Positions 1-13,982 of a DNA stretch of 64,000 bases are shown here, one piece after another; within the stretch, counting starts at the first letter, position 1, and every line of letters begins with the position of its first letter. The notes beneath the pieces were generated by a model. It was not told the origin of the DNA. It was given only the letters and a program-made list of their open reading frames with translations, and made no database searches. The DNA lies in contig NC_085047.1 in NCBI RefSeq assembly GCF_963662255.1, positions 14,934,347 to 14,998,346 on the forward strand. The letters run 5' to 3'. This stretch comes from Cinclus cinclus. Lineage: Eukaryota; Chordata; Aves; Passeriformes; Cinclidae. The position numbers and the translations under genes were made by a program.

Positions 1-3000
1 AGAATGAAAAAAAAAAATCCACTTTAATGCTAAATCTAGGTTAATATAGTTTCACAAATTTACGTGGTTTAGAAACAGGAATATTTCCACATAACATCAC
101 TATTCTGCTAACATGGCATGACAGTGAGTATGAGGATTAGCCCAGAAGTGCATCCCAGTCCTTTTACACAGCAAAATCTTCAACAACAAAACATGCAATA
201 AATTACTGCTTCAATATAATAAAATGACATCTTCACTAGGGAAACAGATTCTTGGTATTTTTCAAACGGAATTACTTTCCACCTTCCAACTTAACATAAA
301 ATAATACTATTACTGTGTTTAGTATTTCAATACTTTTGCCCTCAACCCAAAAAGGTAATACTATATTGTTTCTCCATCAACAAGATAATCAGATTATAAA
401 AAATATGTCCTCCAATTGCAACATATAATGAAGTATTATATTATGGTGGAATAGCTGAGCTTTAAATTAAAATGTCTAATTAAAAGCTATACGTGCAAAT
501 CCATTAGGTTAGTTTTATCAGCTTTTGTTCATAAATTAGAGCAGATGATCATTCTTAAGGAAGATCCCATAACAAAAACCCGCAGTGAATTTATCTTAAT
601 GTATACTATTTATATAGCAACCAATCATGTTTTCTTGATATGAAATGCAATTATACCTCATCCCTCTCCAAATAAAGCATACTGCACAGTCTTGAAGGCA
701 AGGAAGAACAAGGAACTACTACTACATTACAAAGATGATAACCTTTCAAAGAAGAAAAGTTGCCCTGGCAAGCTGGGGATGCCCCATCCCTTGAAGTGTT
801 CAAGGCCAGGATGGGCAGGCCTTGGAGCAACCTGGTCTAGAGTAAGGTGTCCCTGCCCACGGCAGGGGCTGGAACTGAGTGATATTTAAGATTCCTTCTA
901 AACCAGGCCATTCTATGACTATGAAAGTGGGGCAAAGCTATGGAGTGTGGAAAGAAACCAAACAATTAATGCAGCATACACTACTAGTATCATCCCAAAA
1001 TTCCCAGCTGACAGGTCTGGCAATCAGGGTTAATCTCTCTTGCTTTATAAGATATAATAGGAGTCACTGAATGGATTTTAAGTCTTTCAGTTAAAAATCT
1101 TCAGGAAAAAGCTCATGATGGATCAATGACACTAAGACCTACCATACCAACATCAAGCTACTTTTGTCTTGCTAGGAAATCAGCATAGGTCTCTCACTTG
1201 TAACTCCAGATTGCAGATACGGTTAAAATGTCACATGAAGCAGCACTGCTCAGATTGTTTCCTAACTGCCTGAAGAAATCCAGCTGAATTAGAGGAAGCA
1301 AAACCAACTGATAAAGGGCAATGTTGCACTGCTGGAGGAGGCAGCTGAGGCGCATGCTGCAGATTCCCCCACATCTGCTGGCAGGTGTGCAGAGAAGCTG
1401 ACAAGTGTTTTGTGGCAGTCTGCTGGGCTGACCCTGTTGCTCTCCTCTAATGAGATCTGATTGACTACGATGTTGATGGGAAGCACTAAGCTAAAACTGC
1501 CTATTCTTTGTTGTATGCTAAGAGAGACTGATTTTTCTTGTCACCTCCCATGTCCTTCTGTCTTGTGTAGAAGGACAGCAGAAACAAAATCCCAAACTGC
1601 ACATTATGGGGCAAGCAGTGCTTCTGCTTGCCTCCATCACACACTGGAAAAATCACGGGGAGCCTGGATCCTCAGGAGCAGCTCTGCAACACCCATAACA
1701 CCATGGCAATGATAGCAGAAATTCAAACACTCCCTTGCCTAAATCCTGGCCATCAGAGTCACGTCCCTCACTTCACAAAGAGACAAAAATCAAGAGCAGG
1801 ACTTCACAAATGGGCCATATTTTCTTCAGCACAAATTCAATGCTAACATCTCCCCGTGACCAAAGGCAGAAAATGTGTATTTCACACTAATTTCACCATC
1901 TGAATCCTCCTAATCTCAGACCCACAATCCTCTGGGTTTAGCATCTGAAGCCCAGCAAGAGCATATGTAAAGTCTAAACTGGGTCTGCTGCTATACACCA
2001 TATGAATTGAGACTAAAGATTATCTTTCACAAAAGGTAGGAAAGTGAACACTGGCAAATACAGGGCTATGGAAAGTTTATTCACGTTTTTAAATAAACAG
2101 ATAGAAATGTGGTTGCTGCAGAAACGGAATGAAAATACTATCCTCCTGTGAAAGGACCTTTCTCATTCTCTAGGCAAGATTAATTTCCTTTTCACTGAAA
2201 ATAAGTTTGTAAGTGGTTCTACTATTACTATTTTGGTCACAATTCATTAAAGTATGCACAGAAATAAAACTGCCTGAAAAAATGATTCTACAATAGCTCA
2301 AGTATCTTTAAAGTATAACACTACATTTGTGCTTTTTAATTATTTATGGCTGATGGCAGCAATTCCACTGATTTGGCAGAGAAAGGGCTCAGTACCAGCC
2401 CACAATTAGATCCTTACTTATGGCTTTACAATAGTACTTGAAAAGCAACTCCTCTTAAACTGGATACACCCACTCTCTGTGTTCTTTAATGCTAAAGACA
2501 TAATATTAGTTACCACTTCATAAAACTCGGTGTAAAGGGATGTGAAGAGCATCCTATGATGTTTTATGCTTAGTGCTTGGGCAAGGCAGCCTAGAACAGA
2601 CCTCTGACACTTCAATCCTTCTAGAGAGGCTTTCAAGGTGCCTCCATAGTAAAGACTACTTCTTAATATATATGCTCTCAACAAGGGCCCTATGCCTCTT
2701 TCATTTACAATGACACTGACAAACGTCTCTGCATCAGCAAGACACTCACCACACAAGCTCCTATGCTGGATCTGCTGCCTGCACCAGGAGGAAAGGGGAC
2801 CCTGTAAGAAGCTTTGACTTGTGTGCAGCAAGGGAAGCAAAAGCAAGGATCAAGGCTACATCATTTGGACACTTCTACTTTAATAAATAAGCAAGCACTT
2901 TGCACAGTGCAGCACTGTCAGGTACCACTTACTCTCCAGGACAGTCCTTAACACCATCTGTGCTCCAGGAAGACTGAAGGTCAGGGAGGTCAAGGGCTTG

Positions 3001-4898
3001 TGGCAGAACTGTGCTGAAAACTTGTACTGGTAACAGATTGTCCTCACCTCACTTGAACCAATGCATATTTCCCTCAGAGTCAAACAAGGTGGGAAATGTT
3101 AAGACTTGGGGAAAAACAATATGCTACCATTTCACGATCAGCAAATATATACGTTTCTTAAGGGCTTCTAAAAGGTCACTTCAGTAGTTTACCTAATCTT
3201 TAATATGTTATGTTTTATATTCAGGTGATTGTATGCTACTTTCCTGAAAGATATAAATCTTAACCTCTTTGAAACATCACCCTCAGTAAGGAAACATGTT
3301 CTACCAAATTTGTCCTCATTTCAACTCATCCAAAATTCCATTAAAGTCAAGTGTACTTTTTATTTTTTTTCCCTTTCAATATTTATATTCCTATTTCAAT
3401 ATTTATATTAACCAGTGAGAACGGCATTTTATCCCCAGGGTGTAAAAGGTCACATATGGAAATACATCTAACTGGTTTGAAGATATAAACTCCTCCTACC
3501 CCCTCTTCAATGAAAAGGCTCTCCAACAACTGAGCAAAACACTCAACAGTTATATAAGACAGAAACACACAAGACTGAGTTGCCAGCCTTAGAAAGTGAT
3601 TTCTGCAAAGCTTTAGTGCTCCATGTAGACTGAACATACAAATATAATCAAGTAACTCTGCTTTTCCCAAAGCATCCCCTGGGCATGCTTCTGTACCCTG
3701 GTGTGATAAATTGCAGCCAGCACCTTCTGCTCTGACAAACACTGGAACCAAGGCTCAAGAGAAAGGGACACTGCCACATGCAAAATGTGTGACTCCACTA
3801 CCACTGGAGTCCCAAGAATACCCAGAGACAGAGGATAGGGAAGCATGGGGAGAGGAAAGGAGGCAGCCAGATGTTTTCTGCTTCATTTCCCAACAGCCCC
3901 AGCTTCTATAACTTTCCCTCTGTCTCCTGTATGTCACAACTCCTTTCTTTCCAAATGTAGTCTTTAATCTCATTTCCTGCCATCTCCAGCATTTATTGGT
4001 AAAAATGCAAAAACTGTAGAAGGACAGGGATCTATTTTACTTAGATCTTCACCACACTGAACTATATTATTAAAACAGAAAAATAAGGATAATTAATTCC
4101 AATATGCACTGCAGAAGAAATGAGGCATGTAAAAAAACTGAATTGCTATGCTGACCATGAACTAGCGTAAAATTCAAAGTTTAAAATACAGTCCTGTTAA
4201 TAACTGATAAATATAATGAAAATTAAATTTTAGAAATTAAAAGTTCTTTCTCACTCCACGTATTCTACTTTTTCCTATTTCCTTGTTCCCCATACAGTAA
4301 AACTCATTAGTTTAGGTTTATTTTTCTGCATAGTTATTTTAAATTCGTCTAACTTTACTGAATTACTAATTCATGGAGAAACACAGCAAACAAGTATCTA
4401 AGGGATTCACACAAAACAACCCATCACTGCTGTTAATATAAGAGACCAAACCAGCTCATGCTATCTCCTGCTTGGAATTGATACTCCCTATCCTTCTGTA
4501 ACCCATGTGCGTGATAAACCATACACAATCTCCTGTCCTATTTGCTACACACCATAGTTGAATTTTATTTAATGCTATTTTAAAATAAAATCAACCCTTC
4601 TGTTTACATACACACAACAAACACACCTCAGGGACAGACAGTCCCTGCAGCATCTGTGTGCTAGGAGGGCTGGAGGCCAGAAAACCCAAAGCGCTGTGGC
4701 AGAACTAACTCCACAGAATACTGGTAATGGGAAAAGGAAAGGTGAAGGGATTAAACACACAAATTACAGGAGTCAAAGCACAACAATACTGCAACTTTGG
4801 GTATTTTGCTGTTTGGAACATTTTTTTGTTGTAAAGGGCAAATATGCAAAGCAGCAGGATTAGTTTTTCAGCCCCAAGCCTGATGCTCATGAATTTAC
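1..4898 (-). other. APP: APP intron 6 (5' part only)
   Basis: This non-coding stretch follows the exon 6 donor on the minus strand and runs off the left edge of the window. I looked for the Kunitz (KPI) exon, which follows exon 6 in APP, and saw no trace of its Cys-rich pattern, so the intron is at least 4.9 kb. The only recognisable element is a CR1 fragment at 758-926. The open frames here are short, lack recognisable domains and look like chance. Confidence 0.85.
758..926 (+). mobile_element. CR1 LINE, 3' end fragment
   Basis: The sequence follows the CR1 3' UTR closely: a block about GATGCCCCATCCCTTGAAGTG, then the 'caaggccagg' and 'gcaacctggtctag' segments, the 'ccctgcccacggcaggggctggaact' segment, and a tail of two degenerate ATTCTATGA units. 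CR1 elements are usually 5'-truncated and end in short tail repeats rather than poly(A). This one keeps only about 170 bp. It is antisense to APP. Confidence 0.9.
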
Positions 4899-5104
4899 CT
4901 CTGACAACCTCTTCCACAGACTCTGTGGTTGTGGTGGTAGTGGTTGCAATACTGGTAGTTCTTTCAGTTGCTTCTTCATAATCTTCTCCTGTCTCTTCAA
5001 TTTCATCATCATCATCATCGTCATCATCGTCATCAGCATCTTCATCTTCCACAACAGTTAGCTCCTCATCTTCCTCTCCTTGTTCTTCTACCGCCTTATC
5101 ATCG
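4899..5104 (-). CDS. APP: APP exon 6: acidic domain and Thr run (partial CDS)
   Basis: This internal coding exon of the amyloid precursor protein, a type I membrane glycoprotein, encodes the acidic linker between the E1 domain and the Kunitz/E2 region. The exon is 206 bp (human 203). It opens after a TTTATTTAG acceptor and ends AGAG|GTAAAT. Its first base completes a Ser codon with the last two bases of exon 5. The peptide reads [15 protein letters not shown]..., then a VVEDEDA segment, ten Asp residues in a row, an [11 protein letters not shown] segment, [11 protein letters not shown], seven Thr, and ESVEEVVR. The [14 protein letters not shown]7-ESVEEVVR stretch is the human sequence. The exon ends on the first base of a codon, as needed for the KPI exon or its downstream alternatives. 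The Asp run is longer than I recall in mammals. Confidence 0.97.
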
Positions 5105-8100
5105 CTAAATAAAGAAAATTATCATGTGTCAGCAACAAAATTACTTCAGGGTAACGTGAGAGAACATTTTATTTATAAACTCTATAAGGAAAACCATTAC
5201 CTGTTTCTCAATCCCCCTCCCTTCCCCTTAAATAGAAAAGAAAGAATCAGGGACTCTGAAATGTCCCAGATAGTAAGGAATGTTGAAAGAAAAAAATAAG
5301 AGACAACATTAGTGTACTATATTTTGACAGCTGAATAATATCGTAAACATGCTCACTCCATGATACCATCAACCAAATTTTATTTTGAAAGAGGATCAAA
5401 TTTTCACAAAATGCACTCAGTTGATGTGAAAGAAGCAAGAAAGTTGCTCAGGAACTTTTCCACCTCACTCATGATACAGCTTATCTAGAGGGTCCCTGCA
5501 TCCCTTCCACAGAGGACTACCAAGTGTTGAACTGACCTCTAATTACAGAGTTTTTCCTTCTGCTGTTACAAGTGCTGTGTGAATGGAAAGGACATTTCTA
5601 CAGGACAACAGGAGGAAATACTAAAATTGACTGGCCAATGCATTTGGTGGATTAATAAGTCAAGAATCTTCTGGGATCATTCTTAGTTCTGAGTGACAGA
5701 GACAACAGATCAAAAAATATATGTTTGGCTGCTGCTGCTGTTGCCTTTGAAATACTTCCTAAGCTTAGCGCTCTATTGTGGCAAGGTTTTCAGTTTGTTT
5801 CTGAACTTCCACTTGAAATTTACTACTAATGAATAAATAATCTTTAAATATTTAACCACACAGTGACTTTCTGTCACCTTCATGTACAAGTGGGTGTGAA
5901 TCCTTCTCATGGCATCACATATGCTTGAACAGCCTTCTGGGTGAAGGTAACAACTTCTTTGACTCATTTCAGAGATGGAGCCTTAAATATTTCATTTTAT
6001 ATTATGTTGCCTACTACAACTTTGAAAGCGAATTCAGCAAATCAGAAGATAGCATAATTCCTTTTCAACATGGCATTAAGAAGTTAAAACATGTTAATAA
6101 AACTTTCGGAGGCCACAAACCTGACTCTACCAGGAACAAGTTAAGCCTCTATACAAACAAGAATGATTTCCCTGTTCCCTTCTCCCCAAAATACCTGGCC
6201 TCCAGAAACACAAGAGAAGACTTCAAACAATACTGAAGCTTTCCACTGGGAGAAATCCAGGCATGTTTTATGAATGAATGTGGTTAAAGCCACTGTGCAG
6301 AAGAGTCTGCATAATAGATGACTTGTTTCCATTTATACAGGAGATAAAGTTAAAAAGGGGCAGAAACCCATTTGGTTCCTCTCTTAATTTTTCTTGATTT
6401 CTAAAAACTGGCTTGGAAATTTCACCATCTCCTTGCACTGTTCTCCTTGAAAAACTAATTTCATAACGTCTGAAATTTCCAACTTCACTTTAAGCAGCTC
6501 CTTACTTAACAGTGTCTTCTGTCTTCAATTTTTTGTCAGGTAGTTTTCCATTTTGCAAGCATGGAATAAACACTATATGCACACCATCACGTCTGAACTG
6601 CAAAAATAAAGTGGATTTGTCAAGTCTAGAATCTGCAGGTGATCTCCAGGTTAAGGGGCTTCCAGTTTTGGCTCACTATGGACATTTACACTAGGCATGC
6701 TGAATATAAGACATCCAAAGTTTGATCAAGGATATCAGATACTATACACCTGTCAACACTAAACAAAGATGCACTCTTTCTCTCACTTAAGCTACAAATA
6801 CAACATGTTTCTAAAAATATGCAAATTATGTTCCCTCTTCCTTTCTCATGAATGATCACTTTCAGATACTGGCACGCTCACAGCGTTTAAAAAGGACAAC
6901 CCAATGAAACAAACAAAGGAAAACTCAATTAGTCACATGGAAGTTACTTCAAAAATAATTTGCATGCATGCATCCAAGATCCATCTTTTTTAACTATACA
7001 AAAGCAATCAACTCAGCTATGTCAGTCCACAGCATTTTGCATTTTACTGTGAAATTCTCATTATGAAGGCCAAGCCTTATTTTTTTTTTCCTTTTTCCTT
7101 TCATTATTATTTTTAGGTAGTGTGATGGTGAAGAGCACCATGAGGGGATGAAAGAGGACAGTTCTCTGTGTCCATGGCTGGCTTAACCTGCCATTACAGT
7201 GGGCTCTGGTTCCCTCCCCTGTTACTTATCAGAAGCAAATGCTTAAGGGATAGCCCTCACCAGCCTCCTCATTATTACTTACTGCTAGCTGAAAAACTAG
7301 ACATCTGAGAATGCAAAAAGAGAGCCACAAGTGGTGGGAGACTTCATCAGTGCATGGGTCAGGCTCCTGAATAAATTCTAAAAAACTTGCAAAGAAATGT
7401 ACTACAATACTACTAAAATATTCTTGACAGTTTTGACTGGTCCTAGAAAAATCCTATTTCTGCTAGCTGTTCCACAAGACTCAGTCACGAAGGTCATATT
7501 TCACAGAATTATGTTTTATTCCATGTTTTAAGAAAAAGAAACAATGGAAATATAAGTGGGTTTACCTCAGATTTAGATTTATGAAAATGAAAGTAATTTT
7601 TGCATATTTTTAGTGTTGGTAAAGGTACTACATCTTGCAAGAAACATGATGGAATACACTTAGGTGTTTTTTCTTGTATATAATCACTGTTATCACCCTG
7701 GCTCCTCTTCAAAGAGAATGCTTATGAGAGGAATGACAGAGAAAAACAGGGAAGGGAATGAACATCCACAACATCTGGAATTACAGCATGAACTTTTCAA
7801 ATGAGGACAAATCCCTCCCTGTTGCAGAGCTGTTTCTCCCCACCATGCTAAATTCTCTGACTCCATTTACATTTCTCAATTGGCAGCACTCCATTAGTGT
7901 TTCCCACACAGCATATCTTGCTTCTGTACACCTTTTACCTCAGTAATCAATTTAAATCCACTGTTTTCAAGCAAACATTTACTAGCAAATGAATGTGGAT
8001 ATCAGTATTTTTCTCAGAAATCTTGGACTTTGTTTAATGCATATAGCAGGTATGCTTGCTTCCTGGTATTATTACATTTTACATCCTTCTCTAAACAAGT

Positions 8101-11100
8101 ATGACTCAGTCTGGTTTCTACTGGAAGAGTAATACTTTGACAGCTTTTTCTGCCTATTCCCTCAATACCACCCCAGCCAAGGTTTTATTGGCACCACAGA
8201 CTGTAGTGTCTCATTTACAGGAATTTGTTGACATTTCACCTCAGCTTAGTGGTCCTAGTGACAGGATGTTTCAAAGGCTGCTCACAAAAATTACTTGATG
8301 CACTGACAAATTCACATATTTGTAAAGCCACTCAGCCAGTCTAAATTCAACAGTTCAGCAGTAAACAACAGAGGGAAATTTTTAGGCTTGATATAGCAAT
8401 GTATATACCTGCAATCCCTTCCAACATCTCAGTCTCCTGTCTGTGGGGACTTCTGGCAAGGAGGGCCAGCACTTCTCTTTCATATGAACACAAAGGCCAT
8501 CATGGATTTGAACCTTCTGCTACAACCTCCTCACACATGGGATTTTAAGATCCATTTCCCCATCATGTAAGTGATGTTCCACTTGAGTCCAAGCAGCACA
8601 ACAGGTAATTAGAACAAATCATCTCCAGTCCTATGTGTGGTGAAAGAAGGTATTTGAAGTTTGGTGGTTTCAGTCCTATTTCTGTTGCCACAAACACACT
8701 GGGCCTTCAGGCAGCCTTAAGTCCTATTCAGCTCCTTCCTGACTCAAACAGGAACACGCTGATCACTCTGGTGGGTCTATTTCTGGTTTTAAAACACAAA
8801 CCACTGCCCAGCTCCTGCTAGCATGAATTTAAGTACATAGCTACAAGAAGTGTTTAAACCACAGACCTGTAAATGTGTATTTAGTAACCTCCTTTTCCCA
8901 ATCTATCACTGCAGTAAGAACTGGCACCAATGTGTTATTTATGCCTTTCACTCAGAAGCCTGTATGGTTATGTTATTTCAGGAAGGTAAAACTGAAGGAA
9001 AGGTAAAAGAAAGGGAAAAAAAGCCAACTATATTACTTCTTGCTATTCAAGAAATAAGAAAACGACAGCAAATGAAAATTTTCTTTCTGTATTCCAATAA
9101 CCTGCAAGAGTGGCAAAGGCAGAAAAGAGATGACAAGAACAATGAGTTTTCCTTTCTAATGTTGTTTCAGAAACAATGGGCTACAGCATAAGCTACATTT
9201 TTAAAAGTTACATCTCTGCAGCTAATTTCATGCAAAGCTTTCAATTTAGCAAGTGACTGTGGAGTAATTACCAGTACTGGGAAGTGTTTCCTGCTTGTCC
9301 GCAATGAACGCTCATCCATTTTGATTTAATTTTACCATGATTTTGCTAAATAACTTGGAACAAAAACAGAGGAACAAAAACGTGTACTCCATCAGTGGGT
9401 GAAAGAAAGAATGCAAATGTGTTCAAGACAGGTGTTTTAATATCTGGAAAGATTAGCATTCACTACACTTTGTTACTGTATTTTATTGCAGACAGAGCCC
9501 ATCTATCTTGACTGTGTTTTTACCAGGCACCAAGCCTGAGCCAATAGCTGGGGGAAAGCTAATTCCAGAACAGGAAACAAACAGCAGCAGCAATAAGCAG
9601 CTGCCTGGGCAAAGAGGGTAAGACCAGTGTTGGCTTGAGACAGCTGTGGGAATTACACAGGAGAAGCTCTTTCAGTCTGATTTATGATTTTTTAAAATAG
9701 CTTTTTGCTATCAAAGTCTGGAAAATTACAAAACTGACAGTCTGACCCACAGCAATGTTTCTGGTCTGCCTGTTAAGTGACCACAAAACCAAATAATGCT
9801 CAAGAAGTGCCATGGTTATTTTCATTAGGTTTGGGTTATATATATTAGGTTAGGAAATTTGGTATCTCACATGCAGAAGAAATAATATCACATTTGGACA
9901 TATAAACATCTGTTACGACACTTTCAGACTTCAAAGAACTCAGGCACCTTCCACTGCAAGTTGGGACAAACAATTCATATACACAGCATTTTTCAGACAT
10001 TCATGTTGTCACTTCTAATAATTTTCCATTCTGTTTTCCTTCACTGAAGAGGCTGCAATGATCTTTATTTTCACATTTCCTAATTTTAAAAAAATCAAGT
10101 AAGTAATTTCAAAGACCATTTCTGACTTCTTAGACAGACAACTGAATTTTGCGCTTCAGACTCTCTCTCGTTTTATTGTAACTGAGCTTTTATACAAAAA
10201 ACAATACCAAAAGATGTGCCTGTTTCTATTAAATTTGCAAAAAACGAGAAAAGTTGCAACAAGAATCCTTCAATCCAATTTTTAAATAGAACACTTATAC
10301 AAACCAAGCACACATTCCTGCCCTATTGCCTCCAAAAGATACATTTACCCTTTCCCCCTATAATTAAATAACATCTTTTATACCATCAGAAATTTCTTTT
10401 CATAGCTGACTTGCTTAATAAGCCACATATACAAGGTAGCATTTCATCTCATAAAAGGTACCTGTTTACTGATAGGCAATAAAACTTTCAAAACTGACCT
10501 AGTTTTCTCTCTGAAACAAAGCCTTTGCTGATGTTACTGTTCCAACAGTTCTTTTCAGAAGATGAAGAATTCAGCAAGAAGTATGTAGTTTTTAGACAAC
10601 AGAATAATAATGTAATTAACCCATTTGTTTTCTTGCTTTGATTATTTTTTGCAGAAGAGAAACTTAGAAACTAGAAAATTAGACCCGCAAGCACACAAAA
10701 TCACGCTTTGTGAGCCTGATGACAACAAGTAAGTATGTTCAAAATCCTGACAGCAGAAATGCATTAAGAGTGAATGTGATGGAAGAGGGCGGAGGGAAGC
10801 TCATCTCCACAGCTCCGTTTGAGAATCAGCAGAAAAATCCGGATCTCTTACAACATATTTATTTCCACAAAACTTCTGCTGTACTCAGAATGAAATATTC
10901 AGAGTTTCTTTGTTCAACATGCTGTCCTACTGATTATCCGGGGCAGACAGTGTGACATCTGTACCAAACCAATTACTTGCCCTGCTTGTGGAATTCATCA
11001 TCTTGCTATTCTCACACAAGGACAACAGGGGAAAACTGTTCAACAATTGAGAAAAAAACCTCAAAACAAAACCACCAAAAAACCCCAAAAAACAGAAGTA

Positions 11101-13982
11101 TGCAATAATTCAATACAATGTTCAATTTAAGACACTGAATAACATTTTTTCAAGAATGTGCTACCTTAAACTTCTTAAATATGGTTGCCACCAGCAGCAG
11201 CTGCAGGAGGCTGGGATTTCTGCAGAACAGATAATCTCCACTCACACAGCCAGAAGAAAAATACTAACTTTTTTATGGTGGCCACAGCATGCCAATCCTG
11301 GCAAAAAGATTTGGCATAAACGAGCACAGATCCAGTTTTCCAGGTCATCATTTTACTGTTTAAGCCTTTTCTTCTTCACTCAGGTCAGAATTTCAGTGTT
11401 ATTTTTTCCATCAGCAGTAATCAAACTAGAGAAGCCATGTGAAAGAAGGAGGTCTCATCATGTAATCAAGCTGAAACATTTGCATTCAAGATTAGAATGC
11501 AATGTTTTTTTCTGCTGGGTAAAAAACAACCTAGATGTTTTTGGTGTTTTATCGATGTATTCCAAGTGTGTAGCCTTTGTTAGAAGGCAAAAGGAAAATA
11601 GTATTACAGAAGACCCTTTAGTCCACTGTGCTGTTAAAGTACAGTTTCACAAGAGGTGGAATTCTGAAATTCCTACAAACCACCCCAATGCCAAGCTCTT
11701 ACTTCTAGTACAGACTAAAAGTATCTGTGAAAGGTAAAGCAGAGCAGGAACTGCAGGATAACTTTATGAGGGCATATCATACTATGCATCCTCCAGCACA
11801 GTCATGCTGGTGTCACAGTATATGTCAAAACCACCAGGTTTAAATGTCCCACTTCTCATTTCTTCATGCATTATATGTAACACAGCTCTAGAAATGGGGC
11901 AGTATCTATCACAGTGTCACAAGAACTTCTGAGAACCTCTCATAGATCTATCAGAAGGGTTTCTTTAGCTGATTACTACACAAACCTTCCTCTCCCACAT
12001 TTCAGCCACCACCAGTCATTGTAAGCGAAAATTTAAAATTTTTGCTTATAAAATTGTTGCCTGGTACTTAAGGAAAACCTGGCAGCTGATGGCTCTTTTG
12101 TGAGGCCAAAAACATGTAACCATTCTTTGCAAATAAACCACCTACCAAATGTGTAATTTTGATGCCTCCTCAGGCAAGCACATCATTCACTGAAGTCATA
12201 TAGGTAGTTTGCACAGCTACAACTGTTTTCATCAAGGGTCAGGAAAGCCTGATTATCTTCTACTCATCACTTCCTCAATTAGATTCATCCTCTCATCCCA
12301 GAGCCTCATCCATCAACACAGTAAATGCTTTATCCTGAAATGATGATTGTATTTGCCAGCTCAGCATCACTACTATTATCACTTAAAACAGTGTGCTGTT
12401 TTATCAATTCCATTCTAACTTTTCTTGTCCTAACAAGAAATCCAGCACTTACCAGACTTGTGTGTCATTACTGTTCTAGTGTTTCTATGCTTTCAGAATT
12501 TTATTTAACAACCTCACCTCCAGGACAAAAGGTTTAAAAATTGTTATTAAAAAGTATATAATGAGCTAGCTGAATATTAGCTAACAGCCAACACAAGTGA
12601 TGAACCCAATTAATATAAGAATGTGAGACACAGACTATGCTAATAGGGTACAAAGTATGCAAATAGGACAGAGTACTTCTAGAGTTCTTCAACATAACCA
12701 GCAACATTATGCAATTATACTGCATATTATACAACTCAGAGATGTCCTGCTTTAATTTATAAATACAACTAATTAAGTTTCATCATTAAAATATTTATAA
12801 AAACACAAAGTTTTCAGAGAAGCTCTGCCATTAATAAATAGATTTGTTTAGAACAGATAAAAAACTAATTCAATTTCTAACAGTTCTACCACAAAAATCA
12901 AGATGATGTAAACTTCTGACCAATTAGGTGAAATATTATATTGCAAAACACCTTCCACACTATCTCCCTTAATGAATTATTTCTCTGAAATAGCAACTTA
13001 ATAGTGGATAACTCTTGTACTACAAAATCCATTTATCTCAATAATTGGCGCTAACCTCTACTCATGGAAAAGTTCAGGAAGGAGGGAAGAAAAAATCAAA
13101 AACAACAAAGCATAATTCCTTGTGTTCATTTTAGGGCACTAACTCCCAATTAGGAACAATTTGCATTAGGACAGCTGATGAGAACACTGCCTCTGGCTGC
13201 ACCCCCTCCTGCTTCTGTGTCACAGCCAACTGAGCTCTCTATCAAGCAGATCCTGAATCACTGCAACAGCCACAAGGCTCAGTTTTCCTTGAATCTTCAG
13301 GGCTATGAACAGCCTACGGTTCAGTCTGCACAGTATGGAAAAAGAGAAACCTTTTTACCCATTCAAATGCAAGTAACTTCCTTCTTCTAAGGCAGAACCT
13401 GCAGTAGAGACCCTTTGTCCAGCCTCACATCTGGTTCAGATTCACCAGCTCAAGTGTAGGGAGATGGGGGTTTTTCATTGTTATGCTTTTTGAAAGAATC
13501 ATTTAGGATACTCCCACTGGAGCATTTCCCACTGAAATTTTAGGAATTACTTTTACAGTTTAATGGAAAAGCTTACATCAATGAGAACCCAAGGTTTATC
13601 ATGAGTGGCAACATGGTTTGAAAACAGGTGAACACACTAGAGACAAAATTTTTACTTTCCTCAAGTGACAATGTTTCAAATGAAAAATTTAGCCTCAACA
13701 CCTTTCTTTTTTCTTGATCAATAATACTATCAGCTTCAGAACTGCAAAAATTTCAAAAAGAAAGACAACAAAGCTATGGAAGAATCTGTTGCAGAAGTCT
13801 TATGGAAAACGGTTGAAGGATGTCTCGGTTTAGAGACAAATTTAGGAGAAATACACTCTGAAATGAGTATTTCTATTAAAAAAAAAAAAAAGAGTTCCAC
13901 CAAACCCTTTTCCCTTTCTGCCAATAAGAAATTAATACTGGTGGATGACAGTGAAAAAAAACCCAAATGTTTATGGACAGAG

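Noticed and set aside
2418..2846. 142-codon open frame, minus strand, downstream of exon 6
   Set aside because: Considered as a possible next APP exon, but it has no Kunitz cysteine pattern and no APP similarity.
1..4898. Search for the APP Kunitz exon (exon 7)
   Set aside because: No sequence encoding its Cys-rich pattern was seen; it must lie to the left of the window.
6961..6975. Alternating TGCATGCATGCAT stretch (another at about 62845-62859)
   Set aside because: Could adopt Z-DNA or a cruciform, but it is too short and common in genomes to call a feature.
11156..11737. 193-codon open frame, plus strand, in intron 5
   Set aside because: No recognisable domain, no codon pattern or neighbouring splice structure, antisense to APP, and in ordinary AT-rich intron.
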